This document shows positions 51,738-60,133 of a stretch of DNA of 64,000 nt, in pieces (position 1 is the first letter of the stretch; the number at the start of each line of letters is the position of its first letter). The notes beneath the pieces are model-generated. The model was not told the DNA's origin. It was given only the letters and a program-made list of their open reading frames with translations, and did no database searches. This DNA is from Nocardioides yefusunii (GTDB lineage: Bacteria > Actinomycetota > Actinomycetes > Propionibacteriales > Nocardioidaceae): the NCBI RefSeq assembly GCF_004014875.1, contig NZ_CP034929.1, positions 62,001-126,000 on the forward strand. Reading direction: 5' to 3'. Position numbers and translations under genes: made by a program.

Positions 51738-52358
51738 ATGGAGCTCTACGAAGCCATTGCCCGACGCCGCGACACCCGCGCCGAGTTCACCGGACGTCCC
51801 CTCGACGACGACGTCCTGACCCGCATCCTCACCGCGGCGCACATGGCGCCGAGTGTCGGGATGACGCAGCCGTGGTCGTTCACGCTCGTGCGCAACCCCG
51901 CCACTCTGGACGCCTTCCACGCCCACGTCATGGAGGAACGTCAGGTCTTCGCCGACGAACTCTCCGGTGAGCGCGCCGAGACGTTCGCCAAGATCAAGAT
52001 CGAGGGCATCGTCGAGTCCGGCCTCGGGATCGTCGTCGGCTACGACCCCACCACCGCTGGTGAGCAGGTGCTCGGACGCCACGCGATCGCCGACGCCGGC
52101 CTCTACTCCGCGGTCCTCGCGATCCAGAACCTCTGGCTCGCCGCCACTGCCGAGGGTGTCGGGGTGGGCTGGGTCAGCTTCTACCGGGAACCGTTCCTGT
52201 CCGAGCTCGTCGGTCTGCCCGACCACGTCCGCCCGATCGCGTGGCTCTGCGTCGGCGAGGTCGAGAACCTGCCCGACGTGCCTGACCTGGAACGCTTCGG
52301 GTGGCGTGGGCGGTCGCCGCTCGAGACGGTCCTGCACACGGAGCGCTACGGCGCCTGA
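51738..52358 (+). CDS. bluB: 5,6-dimethylbenzimidazole synthase BluB-like nitroreductase
   Basis: FMN-dependent enzyme that fragments its own reduced flavin to make the lower ligand of vitamin B12. It has 206 residues: RRRDTRAEF near the N-terminus (FMN phosphate), AAHMAPSVGMTQPWSF, VLGRHAIADAGLYSAVLAIQ and NLWLAATAEGVGVGWVSF, closely matching BluB as recalled. GGAAGG lies before the ATG. No other cobalamin genes or riboswitch are nearby, so a general nitroreductase remains possible. Confidence 0.77.
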   Translation: MELYEAIARRRDTRAEFTGRPLDDDVLTRILTAAHMAPSVGMTQPWSFTLVRNPATLDAFHAHVMEERQVFADELSGERAETFAKIKIEGIVESGLGIVVGYDPTTAGEQVLGRHAIADAGLYSAVLAIQNLWLAATAEGVGVGWVSFYREPFLSELVGLPDHVRPIAWLCVGEVENLPDVPDLERFGWRGRSPLETVLHTERYGA

Positions 52359-52873
52359 CGCCTCACGGTGACGTCGGCGCCGGCCTTGCGCAGTGACGCC
52401 GCCAGCGCCTCGGCGGCCTGGGGCGTGAGGCCGGCGCCGGCGAGCACTTCGCTGCCGTCGGCACCGGCGACCTCCAGCTGCTCGGCGAACTGCGCGGGTG
52501 TGCGTTCCTCGGCAGGGTCGAGGCTGCGGTACTGACGCCACACCCAGGCGACGTCCGCGGGTGTGGGCCCGGGGGAGGTGATCACGACGCGGCTGTTCCC
52601 TGTCGGCGCGACCGGCGCCTGCCGTGGCTGCTGGGCGGGCGCCGAGGGCTCGGGTCCCGGTCCCGTCGCTGCCGTCGTTGCTGTCGTCGGGGACGCCTTC
52701 GCCGGGGTCCGGTCGCGTACCACCAGCAGGATCAGGATCGCCGCGAACGCAGCCCCGGCCCGGTAGACGGGATCGGCCGGAGTGAGGAGCGCGAAGGCCA
52801 GGAGCACGGCCGCCACTGCCACCACCGGGAGTGGTGGTCTGGTCATGAGTGGGTCAGGGGTCGGCGCGGTCAT
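52346..52873 (-). CDS. Small two-helix membrane protein with L7/L12-like C-terminal tail
   Basis: 175 residues, function unknown. Two hydrophobic segments (about 14-31 and 36-51) precede a Thr/Pro/Ala linker and a soluble C-terminal part (about 100-175). Its last 25 residues (PQAAEALAASLRKAGADVTV) resemble the C-terminal helix-strand of ribosomal protein L7/L12. That likeness may be coincidence. Its 3' end overlaps bluB by 13 bp. Confidence 0.6.
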   Translation of the reverse strand: MTAPTPDPLMTRPPLPVVAVAAVLLAFALLTPADPVYRAGAAFAAILILLVVRDRTPAKASPTTATTAATGPGPEPSAPAQQPRQAPVAPTGNSRVVITSPGPTPADVAWVWRQYRSLDPAEERTPAQFAEQLEVAGADGSEVLAGAGLTPQAAEALAASLRKAGADVTVRRQAP

Positions 52874-53017
52874 GGGCGTCCTCGAGGTTGGTCGGAGCGC
52901 CAGTGTGCCCGTTCACCGCGGCGCTGCGCGAGGGTCTCTGGACCGGTGGTCGGCAGAGGGGATGTACACGGGGTGAATCTCAAGTAAGATTATCGAAATA
53001 ATGGCGAAGGGGGAGTG

Positions 53018-53536
53018 ATGAGTACTGCAACGTTCGGCGGCGAGGACAGCCGCTACGTCCTCCGTGTCGACCTGCCGGCTCGTTCCCCCGTCGACGTCGG
53101 ACTGCGCGTGGACCACCTGTTGCGCCGCTTCACTGACGAGTTGGCCGAGGCGCTCCCCGGCCTGCAGCCCAGCGTGGAGCGGATCCTGCTCCCGGCCGCT
53201 GCCGGCCCGTCGGCCCCACTCCCGCGGAGCAGGCCGGAGATCCCCGTCCTTGCCATCGACGTCGACGCCCGTCGGGTCTTCGTCGGGGACCGGCTCGTGC
53301 AGCTCGCGCACAAGGAGTTCGAGATCCTGCGCCAACTCGTCGCGCGACCCGGTGAGGTCGTCACGCGGGAGGAGATCGTGGCCGGTTTCGGTGACGGTTC
53401 CAGGCCTGCTCCTCGCACCGTCGATGTCCACGTCCACCGGATCCGGGCCAAGCTCGAACTCTGCGGAGACTGCATCTCGACGGTCCGGGGGAACGGCTAC
53501 CGGTTCAACGAGTCGTCCTCGGTCGTCGTCTCCTGA
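53018..53536 (+). CDS. Free-standing OmpR-type winged-helix regulator
   Basis: 172 residues with no receiver domain. The C-terminal 95 residues are a Trans_reg_C DNA-binding domain: LAHKEFEILRQLVARPGEVVTREEI, then RTVDVHVHRIRAKLE (recognition helix) and ISTVRGNGYRFNE (wing). The first 75 residues are unassigned. The upstream AT-rich stretch holds AATCT-CAAGTA-AGATT (52977-52992) and ATTAT-CGAA-ATAAT, good promoter or operator candidates. Signal input is unclear. Confidence 0.83.
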   Translation: MSTATFGGEDSRYVLRVDLPARSPVDVGLRVDHLLRRFTDELAEALPGLQPSVERILLPAAAGPSAPLPRSRPEIPVLAIDVDARRVFVGDRLVQLAHKEFEILRQLVARPGEVVTREEIVAGFGDGSRPAPRTVDVHVHRIRAKLELCGDCISTVRGNGYRFNESSSVVVS

Positions 53537-53581
53537 GAGGCTGCGCGCCTTCTGCTTGACGTGACCTGCTTCACTTTCGAC

Positions 53582-54064
53582 GTGACCACTGTCTTCGACT
53601 TCACCGCCACTGCCATCAACGGCACGCCCACCGATCTCGGCGACCACCGCGGCAAGGTGCTGCTCGTCGTCAACACTGCCAGCCAGTGTGGTTTCACGCC
53701 GCAGTTCACCGGCCTCCAGCAGCTCCAGGACGACTACGCCGAGCGCGGATTCAGCGTGCTGGGCTTCCCCTGCGACCAGTTCCGCCACCAGGACCCGGGC
53801 ACCGACGAGGAGATCGCAGAGTTCTGCACCGGCCACTTCGGTGTCACGTTCCCGATGTTCTCCAAGGTCGACGTGAACGGCGAGAACGCCCACCCGATCT
53901 ACCAGTGGCTGCGCGAGCAGAAATCAGGCGTGCTGGGCAACAAGATCAAGTGGAACTTCACCAAGTTCCTGATCGGCAAGGACGGCGCCGTGATCAAGCG
54001 CTACGCCCCCACCACCAAGCCCGAGGCGATCGCTGCCGACGTCGAGGCCGCACTCAACGCCTGA
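53582..54064 (+). CDS. Glutathione peroxidase-family thiol peroxidase
   Basis: 160 residues. The catalytic tetrad is visible: Cys36 (NTASQCGFTPQ), Gln in the GLQQLQ/FPCDQF region, and Trp and Asn in KWNFTKFLIGK. FPCDQF supplies a second Cys typical of thioredoxin-dependent members. The GTG at 53582 gives the family-like start TTVFDFTATAING; GTG 53561 adds seven residues. Function: reduction of peroxides in the cytosol. It is followed by a tandem repeat and a palindrome. Confidence 0.9.
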   Translation: MTTVFDFTATAINGTPTDLGDHRGKVLLVVNTASQCGFTPQFTGLQQLQDDYAERGFSVLGFPCDQFRHQDPGTDEEIAEFCTGHFGVTFPMFSKVDVNGENAHPIYQWLREQKSGVLGNKIKWNFTKFLIGKDGAVIKRYAPTTKPEAIAADVEAALNA

Positions 54065-54150
54065 CCCGCACGCAGACGCGGGACACCCCGCACGCAGACG
54101 CGGGACACCCCGCACGCAGACGCGGGACACCCCGCACGCAGACGCGGGAC
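54065..54150. repeat. Tandem repeat, 23-bp unit, about 3.7 copies
   Basis: Unit cores CCCGCACGCAGACGCGGG begin at 54065, 54088, 54111 and 54134, joined by ACACC. Each core can fold as CCCGC...GCGGG. The array starts right after the peroxidase stop and runs into the family 1 palindrome at 54142. Confidence 0.9.
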
Positions 54151-54199
54151 GTCATAAGAATCGCGGGCCCAGGGCCCTGATTCCCATGACGTCCCGCGT
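54142..54199. repeat. Intergenic palindrome, family 1 copy 3
   Basis: Perfect 14-bp outer arms ACGCGGGACGTCAT and ATGACGTCCCGCGT, with inner GAATC/GATTC and GGGCCC pairs. It lies between the convergent peroxidase and GNAT genes. Confidence 0.82.
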
Positions 54200-54213
54200 C
54201 GTGGTGCGTCTGG

Positions 54214-54531
54214 TCAGACGAGCTCGAACTTCTCGCGCTGGTCCTCGGGCACGAGGTCGACGTACTCGGGGTGCTTCTGGATCCAGCCCTTGTAGAACGG
54301 GCAGTAGGGGCGCACGGCCAGACCGCGGGTGCGGACCTCGTCGAGCGAACCCTTGGCCAGCTTGCCGGCCAGCCCCTGGCCACCGAACTGTTCGAAGACC
54401 TCGGTGTGGATGAAGTCGATGCGGTTCTCGTCCAACAGCAGGCGGTAGTCGGCGAAACCGGCCAGCTCGCCGTCGACGAGCACCTCGTAACGGTTCTCGG
54501 CCGGGTTGTCCTTCACGGTCACGTCACTCAT
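54214..54531 (-). CDS. GNAT-family N-acetyltransferase-like protein (COG2388 type)
   Basis: 105 residues. This short GNAT form has the acetyl-CoA motif GGQGLAGKLAKGSLDEVRTRG and the ending RPYCPFYKGWIQKHPEYVDL, typical of the small YjdJ-like group. The ATG at 54531 overlaps the stop of the MMPL gene, so it is the second gene of that operon. The acceptor substrate is unknown. Confidence 0.87.
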   Translation of the reverse strand: MSDVTVKDNPAENRYEVLVDGELAGFADYRLLLDENRIDFIHTEVFEQFGGQGLAGKLAKGSLDEVRTRGLAVRPYCPFYKGWIQKHPEYVDLVPEDQREKFELV

Positions 54532-56627
54532 GCCTCCACCGTAGGTGCGACGTCGACGTCGCGCGACCCCTCCGACGACTTCGGTGCAGCGTCCAGGTGG
54601 GCCGGACGACGCGGCCACCAGAACTTCTCGCCCAGGGTGATCGCGATCGCGGGCACCAGCACGGTGCGCACCACGAGGGTGTCGAGCAGGACACCCACGC
54701 AGATGATCGTGCCGATCTGGGCCAGCATCACCAGCGGCAGCACACCCAGGACCGCGAAGACGGCCGCGAGCAGGATGCCGGCGCTGGTGATCACGCCGCC
54801 GGTGGCGGTGAGCGCACGCAGCATGCCCTGACGGTGCCCGAAGGTGCGGGCCTCCTGACGGGCGCGGGTGATCAGGAAGATGTTGTAGTCGACCCCGAGC
54901 GCCACCAGGAACAGGAACGCCGTCAAGGGCACCTGCTGGTGGACGGCCGGGAAGTCGAAGACGAACCGGAAGATCCACCACGACGTGCCGAGTGCCGCAC
55001 CGTAGGTGGCCACCACGGTGGCGACCAGGATGATCGGCGCGACGATCGAGCGCAGCAGCAGACCCAGACCGATCAGGACCAGCAGGACGACGGCCGGCAG
55101 GATCCGCAGGCGGTCGTGGTTGGCGGCGTCGGTCTCGTCGATGACGTTGGCGTCGCCACCGGTGACGTAGGTGTCGTCGAACTGCTCCAGGGCGTCGCGG
55201 ACGTCCTTGACGGCCTGGGTGCTCTCCGGGGTTCCGGGGTTCACACCGAGGACGACGTTGACCTGGCTGGTCCCGTCACGGCCTCCGCGCTGCTCGGCCC
55301 GGATCACGCCGTCCACCCCGGTCACGGCAGTGGCCACGGCCTCGGGATCGGCCTTGGTGAGCACCTGCAGCGGGTCGGCGGTGCCGGCCGGGAAGTGTTC
55401 GGCGAGCGTCTCGGAGACGACGACGGCGTCGGGCGTCTCCAGGAACTGGTCGGCCTGACGCAGGCCGGTCCTCATGTCGAGCAGGCCGGCGGAGAGGACG
55501 GCGAGCAGCACCAGGGTGCCGACCACGAACGACTTGGGGCGCTTGTCGACGGCCAGGCCGACCTTGTGCCAGAAGCCGGTCGACTCGATCAGCAGCTCGT
55601 CGCCCCGGCGCGGGGTCCTGGGCCAGAAGATCCAGCGGCCGAAGCAGGAGAGTGCGGCGGGCAGGGAGACGAGTGCGAAGAACGCCGCCACGACGACGCC
55701 GACCGCACAGGCCACACCGAGGCCGCGGGTCGTGGGCATCACCGACAGGGTCAGGGTGAGCGTGCCCAGGACCACGGTCGAGGCGGCGAAGACGACCGAC
55801 TCGGTGGTGGCGTGCAGGGCCCGAGCCATCGCCAGACGGCGGTCGTCCTCGATCTTCAGTTCGTCGCGGTAGCGCGAGATCAGCAGCAACGCGTAGTTGG
55901 TGCCGGCGCCGAAGACGAGCACCGAGAGGATGCCCACCACCGACGGGTCCCAGGCGAGGCCGTCGAAGTTCTTCATGACGTGGGTCGCGGCCAGGGCGGC
56001 GAACCGGTCCGCGACGCCGACGACGGCGAGCGGGATGATCCAGAGCACGGGGCTGCGGTAGGTGACGATCAGCAGGACCGCGACGATGCCGGCGGTGGCC
56101 GCGAGGAGCTTCACGTCGGCGCCGGCGAAGACCTCACCGAAGTCGGCCTTGAACGCTGCGGGGCCGGTGAGCGCGGCGGTGACACCGTTGGGTGCCTCCT
56201 CGGCGATCTTGGTGCGCAGGTCGGCGACCTTGCCGCGGTTCTCCTCCGACGTCGCGGCCTGGACGGGCGCGATCGTGTAGGCCGCAGCGGCGTCCTCGGC
56301 GACGACGAACGGGGCGTTATCGCCGGCCAGCACCTTGAGTTCGGCGAGCTGGTCGTCGCTGAGCGTGCCGTTGTCGGCGGTCCACAGTGTGATGGCCGCG
56401 CTGGCTTCACCGTCGGAGATCTCGGCCTGGAGGACGGCTGCCTCGGTCGAGTCGAACCCGGCGGGCAGGTTGTCGGTGACGCCGGTGGGCCGGTCGGCCT
56501 CGCCGACCATCCCGATGAATGCGCCGGCGAGGAGGAGCGGGAGAAGGGCGAACAGCCATGCGTACCGTCGGGATGTGACGGCTCGGGTCAGGGCTGTGGT
56601 GCCGGCTGTTGTGCCGGATCGGGACAT
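54528..56627 (-). CDS. MMPL/RND-family membrane transporter
   Basis: 699 residues with twelve membrane segments in two halves. Each half is a helix, a large extracytoplasmic loop, then five helices. Typical motifs are VFGAGTNYALLLISRYRDEL (first half) and LVALGVDYNIFLITRARQEA (second half), where proton-relay residues lie. Such proteins export lipids or drugs. ATG 56627 follows AGGAG at 8 bases. The operon includes the GNAT gene and is divergent from a MarR-type regulator, suggesting repression by it. Confidence 0.9.
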   Translation of the reverse strand: MSRSGTTAGTTALTRAVTSRRYAWLFALLPLLLAGAFIGMVGEADRPTGVTDNLPAGFDSTEAAVLQAEISDGEASAAITLWTADNGTLSDDQLAELKVLAGDNAPFVVAEDAAAAYTIAPVQAATSEENRGKVADLRTKIAEEAPNGVTAALTGPAAFKADFGEVFAGADVKLLAATAGIVAVLLIVTYRSPVLWIIPLAVVGVADRFAALAATHVMKNFDGLAWDPSVVGILSVLVFGAGTNYALLLISRYRDELKIEDDRRLAMARALHATTESVVFAASTVVLGTLTLTLSVMPTTRGLGVACAVGVVVAAFFALVSLPAALSCFGRWIFWPRTPRRGDELLIESTGFWHKVGLAVDKRPKSFVVGTLVLLAVLSAGLLDMRTGLRQADQFLETPDAVVVSETLAEHFPAGTADPLQVLTKADPEAVATAVTGVDGVIRAEQRGGRDGTSQVNVVLGVNPGTPESTQAVKDVRDALEQFDDTYVTGGDANVIDETDAANHDRLRILPAVVLLVLIGLGLLLRSIVAPIILVATVVATYGAALGTSWWIFRFVFDFPAVHQQVPLTAFLFLVALGVDYNIFLITRARQEARTFGHRQGMLRALTATGGVITSAGILLAAVFAVLGVLPLVMLAQIGTIICVGVLLDTLVVRTVLVPAIAITLGEKFWWPRRPAHLDAAPKSSEGSRDVDVAPTVEA

Positions 56628-56759
56628 CGGGGGGACTCCTGCTGGGTAGAGTGCCAATGCTGAGTGCCTTGAATGCCAGCAACGTTAACCAACGTCAGGC
56701 ATGTGTCGCTCGGCACAACCGTGCGTGATCCGCAGGTATTCCGAGCGATCGGTAGAGAC

Positions 56760-57293
56760 ATGAGTGAGACAACGATGACCCCTCCCTCCCCCACGCGGGC
56801 CGCTTTCGTGGATTCCGACGTCGCGTCCTCCCTGGGCTCCGACATCGAGCAGTCGGTCCGGCTGGTGCGGGAGCTCACGAAGCTGGGGGTCAGGCTCAAG
56901 AACGTCGCCTCACGCCACACCGGTCTGAGCCCGGCCGACATCTCTGCGCTCTCCATCCTGGTCAAGGACGTCGTGGGGCCGGCCGACCTGGCGCGCCAGC
57001 TCGACGTCTCGACGGCTGCGGCCACCGGCATCGTCGACAGGCTCGCTGCACGTGGCCTCGTCGAGCGGCACGCGATCCCCGACGACCGTCGTCGTACCGC
57101 GCTGCACATCACCGAGTCCGGACGCGCCGAGCACGCGCACTACCTGCAGCGGATGGCGGACGGCCTGCGCGAGCTGGACCGTCAGTTCTCCGACGCCGAA
57201 CGCGACGTCATCGAGCGCTACCTGACCGGTGCGGTCGCTGCGATCGCCGACGCCGTCGACGAGTACGGGCAGGACCCCTCCGAGGACGCCTGA
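56760..57293 (+). CDS. MarR-family regulator divergent from MMPL transporter
   Basis: 177 residues. The winged helix spans about 58-115: SPADISALSILVKDV, PADLARQLDVSTAAATGIVDRL (recognition helix), and PDDRRRTALHITESG (wing). The start ATG 56760 is preceded by a weak GGTAGAG; a longer frame from 56673 exists but would cover the AACGTTAACC-AACGT operator-like sequence at 56681-56695. It probably represses the MMPL/GNAT operon and itself. Confidence 0.85.
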   Translation: MSETTMTPPSPTRAAFVDSDVASSLGSDIEQSVRLVRELTKLGVRLKNVASRHTGLSPADISALSILVKDVVGPADLARQLDVSTAAATGIVDRLAARGLVERHAIPDDRRRTALHITESGRAEHAHYLQRMADGLRELDRQFSDAERDVIERYLTGAVAAIADAVDEYGQDPSEDA

Positions 57294-57311
57294 CCCACGT
57301 CCCGGGGCGTC

Positions 57312-58088
57312 TCAGAACGTCGTCAGGAGCGCACAGCCGACGATCCCGGCACGGTTGCGCAGTGTCGCCGGAACGATCTCGGTGGTCACCTCGACGTGCG
57401 GCAGGAACTTCTCGTGCGCCTTCGAGACGCCTCCGCCGACGACGATCAGGTCGGGCGTGAAGATCCGCTCGAACAGGCCGTAGACCTCGGTGAGCCGTTC
57501 GGCCCACTGGGTCCAGGAGAGGTTGACGAGCTCCCGTGCGCTGGTGGAGGCCCACTTCTCGGCCTCGGTGCCGTGCATCGGGATGTGCCCGACCTCGACG
57601 TTGGGCACCAGCACCCCGTCGCGCAGCAGGCCTGCGCCGATCCCGGTGCCGAGCGTCGTGACCAGCACCGTCCCGTTCCGTCCGGCGGCAGCGCCGTAGC
57701 GGTGCTCGGCGAGCGCGGCGGCGTCGGCGTCGTTGATCAGGGAGACCTCGCGCTGCAGGCCCTCGGTGAGGAAGGCGGCGGCGTCGAGCCCGACCCAGTC
57801 GGGGTGGATGTTGGGGGCGCGCCCGATCACGCCGTCGGCGACGATGCCGGGGACGGTGATCCCGACGGGCCCGTCGACGCGGGGGTTGAACTCCAGGACC
57901 TCGCGGAAGACGGCGAGGACGGCGTCGGGCGTGGAGACCCGGGGCGTGTCGAGGCGGCGCTTGGGGCCGGCCAGTTCACCGGTGGCGAGGTCGACGGCGG
58001 CGCCCTTGATCCCGGTGCCGCCGAAGTCGATGCCGATCCGGACGTCGTCGCGGGCGCCGGTGGCCTTGGACGTGAACTGCGGACTCAT
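57312..58088 (-). CDS. ppgK: Polyphosphate glucokinase
   Basis: Phosphorylates glucose with polyphosphate or ATP. It has 258 residues of the ROK-like family. Visible are the phosphate-binding GIDFGGTGIKGAAVDL (about 17-32), the sugar-binding INDADAAALAEHRYGA, and VTTLGTGIGAGLLRDG with the following GH..MHG region. The length and pattern match actinobacterial PpgK rather than NagC-type ROK proteins. It is encoded convergent to the MarR-type gene. Confidence 0.87.
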   Translation of the reverse strand: MSPQFTSKATGARDDVRIGIDFGGTGIKGAAVDLATGELAGPKRRLDTPRVSTPDAVLAVFREVLEFNPRVDGPVGITVPGIVADGVIGRAPNIHPDWVGLDAAAFLTEGLQREVSLINDADAAALAEHRYGAAAGRNGTVLVTTLGTGIGAGLLRDGVLVPNVEVGHIPMHGTEAEKWASTSARELVNLSWTQWAERLTEVYGLFERIFTPDLIVVGGGVSKAHEKFLPHVEVTTEIVPATLRNRAGIVGCALLTTF

Positions 58089-58145
58089 GGGCGCGAGGTT
58101 AGCCGGTGGCTCTGCCTCGCGCCCATGCGTCGTCACGGTGTCGAC

Positions 58146-58304
58146 TCAGAGGGTGTGGTCGCGCACGGCGTCCGGGTCGACGTGGTGGACGTCCAGCGCG
58201 GGGCCCTCGGGAGTGGCGCGGCCCAGGTGCACGACGGCGGCGGCCAGACCGCCCCACAGGACCGCGATGGAGAAGACCATCATGGCGATGGATTCGGCGC
58301 TCAT
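58146..58304 (-). CDS. metS: MetS-like small subunit of an NSS importer
   Basis: 52 residues: one membrane helix (MSAESIAMMVFSIAVLWGGL) and a short charged tail. Position, size and the ATGA overlap with the transporter gene match the MetP/MetS methionine and alanine importer known in Corynebacterium. The small subunit is needed for transport there. Confidence 0.82.
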   Translation of the reverse strand: MSAESIAMMVFSIAVLWGGLAAAVVHLGRATPEGPALDVHHVDPDAVRDHTL

Positions 58305-59893
58305 CGCTGAGCTCCTTCCTGGGCGGGGGAGGGGGTGGGTTCGAGGTCGCGGTCGGCGGGGACCTCCAGGGAGGTGCCCTTGCGCCACGGCATGAGGGCC
58401 AGCAGGACTGCCAGCACGATCGCACCGCCGGCGACGCCCCACCCGAAGATGCCGACCATCCACGTCTCGTAGCCGCCGTAGGTCTCGTCGAGGGTGTCCT
58501 TGAGGCTCTCGACGAAGATGTACCCCAGCGCGACCGGGACGACGGTGCCGACCAGCAACGGCCACCAGCCGCGCAGCTTCACCGAGCCGCGGGCGTCCAG
58601 GTGACGCTGCAGCAGGGGGAGCTTGCGCAGCACCCAGGCCAGCACGACGACGGCGACGAGCGCGGCGAACAGGATGCCGAACTGGTTGATGAAGTAGTCG
58701 GCGATGTCGAGGACCGCGACGCCGCTGGCGGTGGCGAAGAAGAGCACGCTGACCACGGCGATCGGGACCGTGACGACCATGGTCGCGGCCACGCGGCCGA
58801 GCTCCATCTTGTCGCGGACCGCGGAGATGATCACCTCGAGGATCGAGACCAGTGAGGTCACGCCGGCCAGCACCAGCGAGCCGAAGAAGAGCACACCGAT
58901 CACGGCTCCGCCCGGGGCCTGGCTGATGATCGTCGGGAAGACGATGAAGGCGAGTCCGATGCCGCCGCTGGCGACCTCGTCGACGGTCACGCCGTTGGCC
59001 TGGGCCATGAAGCCCAGCGCTGCGAAGACACCGATGCCGGCGAGCAGTTCGAAGCTGGAGTTGGCCAGTCCGACCACGGTGCCGGAGCCGGTCATGTCGG
59101 TGTCACGGTCCATGTAGGACGAGTACGTGATCATGATGCCGAAGCCGACCGAGAGCGAGAAGAAGATCTGGCCGAAGGCGGCGGCCCAGACGCCGGCGTG
59201 GGTCAGGGCCTCCCAGTTGGGCGTGAAGAAGGCTTCCAGGCCGACGGACGCGCCGTCGAGGAAGAGCGCCTGGACCACGAGTGCGCCGAAGGCGATCACC
59301 AGGACCGGGATGCCGATGACGGAGGTCAGGCCGATGCCCTTCTCGACGCCCGCCGCCATGATCGCGATGACGACGATCCAGATCAGCACCATCGGCACGA
59401 GGATCCCGGGGACGAAGTCGAAGGAGAGCCCTGAGGTGTCGGCGTGGAGGAAGTCGCCGAAGAAGAAGCCTTCGGCGTCGTCGCCCCAGGCCTTGTCGAC
59501 CGAGAAGATCGTGTACTTCGCGGCCCAGGCGATGATCGCGGCGTAGTAGGCGGCGATGACGACGCAGATCATCACGTGCCACCAGCCCAGCGATTCGGTC
59601 CAACGACGCATGCGGGCCCAGGTGAGCGGTGAGGAGCCGCCGTGGCGGTGGCCCATCGCGTAGTCCAGGTACAGGAACGGGATGCCGGCGCAGAACAGGG
59701 CGACCAGGTACGGGATCAGGAACGCGCCGCCGCCGTTCTCGTAGGCGACGTAGGGGAAACGCCAGATGTTGCCCAGCCCGACGGCCGAGCCGATCGCGGC
59801 GAAGATGAAGACCTTGCGTGACGAGAACCCGCCGCGCTTCTGGGGGGCGGTGCTTGCGCCCGCTGCGGCCGTGGTGCCGCTTGCGTCGGACAT
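58301..59893 (-). CDS. metP: MetP-like sodium:neurotransmitter-symporter-family amino acid importer
   Basis: 530 residues, 12 membrane segments. The first has the family signature AIGSAVGLGNIWRFPYVAYENGG cut short here as GSAVGLGNIWRFPY (about 35-48), which forms the substrate and sodium sites. ITYSSYMDRDTD and later helices follow the LeuT fold. Sodium-coupled import of methionine and/or alanine is inferred from pairing with the small subunit. Confidence 0.88.
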   Translation of the reverse strand: MSDASGTTAAAGASTAPQKRGGFSSRKVFIFAAIGSAVGLGNIWRFPYVAYENGGGAFLIPYLVALFCAGIPFLYLDYAMGHRHGGSSPLTWARMRRWTESLGWWHVMICVVIAAYYAAIIAWAAKYTIFSVDKAWGDDAEGFFFGDFLHADTSGLSFDFVPGILVPMVLIWIVVIAIMAAGVEKGIGLTSVIGIPVLVIAFGALVVQALFLDGASVGLEAFFTPNWEALTHAGVWAAAFGQIFFSLSVGFGIMITYSSYMDRDTDMTGSGTVVGLANSSFELLAGIGVFAALGFMAQANGVTVDEVASGGIGLAFIVFPTIISQAPGGAVIGVLFFGSLVLAGVTSLVSILEVIISAVRDKMELGRVAATMVVTVPIAVVSVLFFATASGVAVLDIADYFINQFGILFAALVAVVVLAWVLRKLPLLQRHLDARGSVKLRGWWPLLVGTVVPVALGYIFVESLKDTLDETYGGYETWMVGIFGWGVAGGAIVLAVLLALMPWRKGTSLEVPADRDLEPTPSPAQEGAQR

Positions 59894-60002
59894 GGGGGCT
59901 CCTCGTGTTCAGGGGTTCGTCGAGTGTGGCACGCGACGTCGTCGCTGGGGCGGATCGAACGGCGGGCCGTGACCCACTCGTGAACCATCTGTCCAGATTC
60001 TG

Positions 60003-60043
60003 GGACGATACCGTCCGAATCGTGATCGGGTCAGTACCTGATC
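60003..60043. promoter_or_regulatory. Two inverted repeats upstream of the cytochrome P450 gene
   Basis: GGACG-ATAC-CGTCC (60003-60016) and GATCGGGT-CAGT-ACCTGATC (60024-60043, one mismatch). They lie 90-130 bp before the GTG start in the 240-bp divergent region shared with metP. They are operator candidates without an obvious local regulator. Confidence 0.45.
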
Positions 60044-60133
60044 GGGGGTGAAGCGCCTGAGGGGCGTACCCGATCTCGGGGACATGCGGGCGATTCGCTG
60101 GCCGCCTCCGGCTGCTCGCCGCACACTCGCCGC

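Noticed and set aside
53561-53581. GTG 53561 as the start of the glutathione peroxidase
   Set aside because: It adds seven residues not typical of the family; GTG 53582 gives the usual TTVFDF start, though neither has a strong ribosome site.
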